From: an uncultured Lachnospiraceae bacterium
GTDB lineage: Bacteria > Bacillota > Clostridia > Lachnospirales > Lachnospiraceae
Assembly (NCBI GenBank): GCA_947589175.1
Contig: CANPZR010000125.1
Coordinates: 1 to 7,331 of the forward strand
Length of the DNA: 7,331 bases
Direction: 5' to 3'
Shown here: positions 5,169 through 7,331 of the stretch, piece after piece
Layout of the letters: the number at the start of each line of letters is the position of its first letter
How positions within the stretch are numbered: position 1 is the stretch's first letter
Program-made: the position numbers and the translations under genes
Notes under the pieces: generated by a model
Told to the model about the DNA's origin: nothing
Seen by the model: the letters and a program-made list of their open reading frames with translations, nothing else
The model's database searches: none

Positions 5169-6681
5169 TTTGTAAAGTTTGCACTTCTTTTTTTAACTGA
5201 CTCTTCTTTTCCTCCAGCAATAGCTCCTTATTGTACTCAAAAAATTTGTCGCAGCCGTGTTCGGCGACGAACCAGGAAGCGTGGGGATTCAGGGTCAGCT
5301 CAGTGACGAACAGGACCATTTCCTGGCGGCCGTCCAGGGCTTTTTCTAAAAACAGGAAGGCGTTGGTCAGGTGCCCGCGCGCTTCTTCCGCCTGCTTATC
5401 GTAGCCGGATACTGCCGTCTCAAACTGCGCTTTTATAAAGGAAAACTCCTCCTCCGGCTGTTCGGACAGCAGGGCTTTTCGGAAAGAGGCGAGCTCGGAG
5501 AGGGCGGCGAGATACTGCTTTTCCCGTTCTTCCGTGAGCCCCCCAGCAATTTTTTCCGTCTCGCGGCGCTGATCCAGCCGGTCGTACTCATCCTGTAAGA
5601 GCTCCGCCGCGGTCCGTCCGCAGGAGGCGAGCATGCCTTTGAGTCTCTGCAGCGCCTCGTAGATCAGGGAAAGGGTCTGATCCCGGCTACAGACCAGGGA
5701 AAATTCCTCTCCCAGACGCCCCAGAAAAAGTCCCAGCACGCTGACCGCCTCGTCAAAGGGAGAATTTCCCAGACGCTTTGCGGCTTCCTCCTGCTCCTCG
5801 CCGTCCAGAATGGCGGGAATATCGTATTTCTGCCGATATTTCTGGAACAGGTCGTAGTAGCTTGAAAAGTCCCTCGCTATCTCCGGGTGCTGTATATACT
5901 GATGGATCGTGGCGGCGGTCACAGGCACGCCCATCGTCTCCCGCACCAGCAGGAAGCGGGACAGGTCCTCCCATCCGCGGGCGGTGACAAAATCTTCCCC
6001 GTTGAGGGCGGCGTGTACCTGATAAAAATTTTCTTTTTTGATGTCCAGATAGGACAGGATGGCCGGATGGACGCCCTCGGCATAGGCGTACTCCTTCCAG
6101 GCGGAGTAATCCCAGGTGGTGTCGATGCGCTTTAGGCGGTCCAGGGTGGCAATGTCAAAATCACGGGCGGACTTGTTGTATTCCGGCGGATTTCCGGCAG
6201 CCACGATCATAAATCCGGCGGGGATGCGGTGGACGCCAAAGGTCTTGTACTGTAGAAACTGGAGCATGGTGGGGGCCAGCGTCTCGGATACGCAGTTGAT
6301 TTCATCCAGAAAGAGGATGCCCTCTGAAATGCCGGTCTGCTCTATTTTTTCATACAGGGCGGCCACAATCTCGCTCATGGTGTACTCGGTGGCGGAACAG
6401 GTCATATCGCCGAATTTTTTCTCCCGGATCACGGGGAGTCCGACGGCGCTCTGGCGGGTGTGGTGGGTGATTGTGTAGGAGACCAGGGCGATTCCCTCCT
6501 CTGCCGCGATCTGTTCCATGATGGCTGTTTTTCCGATGCCCGGCGGCCCCATGAGAAGGATGGGGCGCTGTTTTTCCACCGGGATTTTGTACTGTCCCAG
6601 TTCATTTTTCATCCGATAGGCCCGCAGGGTGTGGATAATTTCCTCCTTGGCCTCTTTGATTGTCATTTCAAACTGACTCAT
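5143..6681 (-). CDS. MoxR-like AAA+ ATPase
   Basis: This 512-residue cytoplasmic protein is of the AAA_5/MoxR type. The start at 6681 is supported by AGAAGGAG at 6686-6693 and by a four-base ATGA overlap with the upstream VWA gene. The frame stays open further upstream, but that part is only the antisense-like overlap with the VWA gene. Walker A is GPPGIGKT (45-52), Walker B is ILFLDE (122-127, D126/E127), the sensor-1 Asn is N164 in AAGNPPEYN, and LDRLKR (180-185) supplies candidate arginine-finger residues. FVTARGWEDLS is a likely sensor-2/lid region. The C-terminal third is charged and helical (for example the EKQYLAALSELASF region and a final KKSQLKKEV coil) and is probably a partner- or substrate-binding arm. 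MoxR ATPases paired with VWA proteins act as chaperones that assemble or activate other proteins. The target here is unknown. Confidence 0.93.
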   Translation of the reverse strand: MSQFEMTIKEAKEEIIHTLRAYRMKNELGQYKIPVEKQRPILLMGPPGIGKTAIMEQIAAEEGIALVSYTITHHTRQSAVGLPVIREKKFGDMTCSATEYTMSEIVAALYEKIEQTGISEGILFLDEINCVSETLAPTMLQFLQYKTFGVHRIPAGFMIVAAGNPPEYNKSARDFDIATLDRLKRIDTTWDYSAWKEYAYAEGVHPAILSYLDIKKENFYQVHAALNGEDFVTARGWEDLSRFLLVRETMGVPVTAATIHQYIQHPEIARDFSSYYDLFQKYRQKYDIPAILDGEEQEEAAKRLGNSPFDEAVSVLGLFLGRLGEEFSLVCSRDQTLSLIYEALQRLKGMLASCGRTAAELLQDEYDRLDQRRETEKIAGGLTEEREKQYLAALSELASFRKALLSEQPEEEFSFIKAQFETAVSGYDKQAEEARGHLTNAFLFLEKALDGRQEMVLFVTELTLNPHASWFVAEHGCDKFFEYNKELLLEEKKSQLKKEVQTLQSVHRFSRI

Positions 6682-7331
6682 AACTCTCCTTCTTTCTGTG
6701 TTTCTTTTCGCGGGCGGGAGATAAGGTCTCCCTCCGCAATGGAAAATGAGATGGCCCAGTCGGGAACCTGCCCGTAGGCGGGAACGGGGGCCGGCTGGTC
6801 GTATTCTTTCAGAAAATCCGCCAGCAAAAAAGCGGCGGGATAGGCGGGGCGCCTGGCGGGATAGGTTCCGTATCCGTCTGTGAGGATCAAGAGCCCCTGG
6901 ACGCCGCCCTCCAGGCGGTCGGTGTAATCGAATACGCACCGATAATCCGTGCCGCCAAAGCCCCGGACGGCAAAGGAGTCCGCCAGGGCGGGCAGCTCGG
7001 ACGCCGATTGGATCGGCCGCGCGTCCTGGATCCGGGTGTCGAATTGCAGCAGATGAATTTGCGTATGTCTGAAAAAATGCCGGGAGCTTGCCAGGATGCT
7101 GAACGTTTCAGACAGGAAGCGCTTTACGGGGGCGCCCCTCACGGAGCCGGAGGTGTCTACGGCCAGCACGAGGGACTGTATTTTCTTTTCCTCCCGGTAT
7201 TCCAACGGCTCTATGAGGGGGATATTGCCGTATCGCTCAAGGCCCAGCGTGTAGTAGATGGCGTCGAATTCCTCCGGGTTGAGGGTGACGACCTCCCGCC
7301 AGCAGGCAAAACGCGCCAGAAACCGGTCGTA
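6678..7331 (-). CDS. VWA-like DUF2201-type protein, C-terminal part (partial)
   Basis: The frame is open to the window edge, so the 217 visible residues are the C-terminal part; the N-terminus lies beyond 7331. The lead-in LNPEEFDAIYYTLGLERYGN then PLIEPLEY is the linker typical of DUF2201 proteins, which usually carry a putative metallopeptidase-like domain upstream, outside this window. The VWA domain starts near residue 53. Its MIDAS metal site is complete: DTSGS (D59, S61, S63), T128 in GFGGTDYR, and D152 in LILTDG. A TTG at 7203-7205 could be mistaken for the start, but it lies inside the conserved linker. The stop overlaps the ATPase start (ATGA at 6678-6681), so the two are translationally coupled. 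The protein probably binds the ATPase or its substrate through the metal site, as known for MoxR/VWA pairs. Confidence 0.9.
   Translation of the reverse strand, partial: YDRFLARFACWREVVTLNPEEFDAIYYTLGLERYGNIPLIEPLEYREEKKIQSLVLAVDTSGSVRGAPVKRFLSETFSILASSRHFFRHTQIHLLQFDTRIQDARPIQSASELPALADSFAVRGFGGTDYRCVFDYTDRLEGGVQGLLILTDGYGTYPARRPAYPAAFLLADFLKEYDQPAPVPAYGQVPDWAISFSIAEGDLISRPRKETQKEGEL

Noticed and set aside
6682..6939. N-terminal extension of the ATPase by 86 residues
   Set aside because: The extension is Arg/Pro/Gly-rich shadow sequence opposite the VWA frame; the ATG at 6681 has a ribosome-binding site and the ATGA overlap.

Overview
The window looks like a chromosomal stretch from a Gram-positive gut-type Clostridia member, most likely a Lachnospiraceae relative. 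This is inferred from Shine-Dalgarno sites close to AGAAAGGAGG, a clear sigma-A-type promoter, A/T-flanked intrinsic terminators, Big_2-type surface modules and a MoxR/VWA gene pair of a kind common in that group. No rRNA, tRNA, CRISPR array, insertion sequence or phage gene was seen.

Layout, left to right. (1) Positions 1-1234 (+): the 3' end of an unrecognised gene, a 100-base gap with a potential RNA hairpin, and a gene for a 311-residue exported or membrane-anchored protein that resembles DUF4362 with an acidic insertion and a helical, charged tail. It ends at a strong hairpin terminator that also serves the convergent gene. (2) Positions 1250-1645 (-): a small hotdog-fold thioesterase of the fluoroacetyl-CoA thioesterase (FlK) type, with the Thr/Glu/His triad conserved at FlK spacing. 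(3) Positions 1646-1813: a divergent promoter region, with the arabinanase promoter (TTTACA-17-TATATT) facing right and a weaker one facing left. (4) Positions 1814-4951 (+): a large secreted multidomain GH43 enzyme, probably an endo-arabinanase. It has a signal peptide, a very lysine-rich Big_2 module, a second Big_2, the GH43 catalytic domain with its C-terminal beta domain, two Ig-like modules and a C-terminal jelly-roll-like module. It is followed by a strong terminator. (5) Positions 5012-5142: a small gap with an orphan 30-codon ORF and short repeats. (6) Positions 5143-7331 (-): a two-gene translationally coupled unit, a VWA/DUF2201-type protein (cut by the window edge) followed by a MoxR-like AAA+ ATPase.

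The genes form four independent transcription units. The arabinanase would degrade plant arabinan outside the cell. The ATPase/VWA pair probably acts as a chaperone-like remodelling machine inside the cell on an unknown target. Nothing links these modules functionally, and I see no convincing evidence for a wholly new system. The items most worth a second look are the orphan mini-ORF at 5026, the lysine-rich surface module, the modified DUF4362-like protein and the FlK-like thioesterase.
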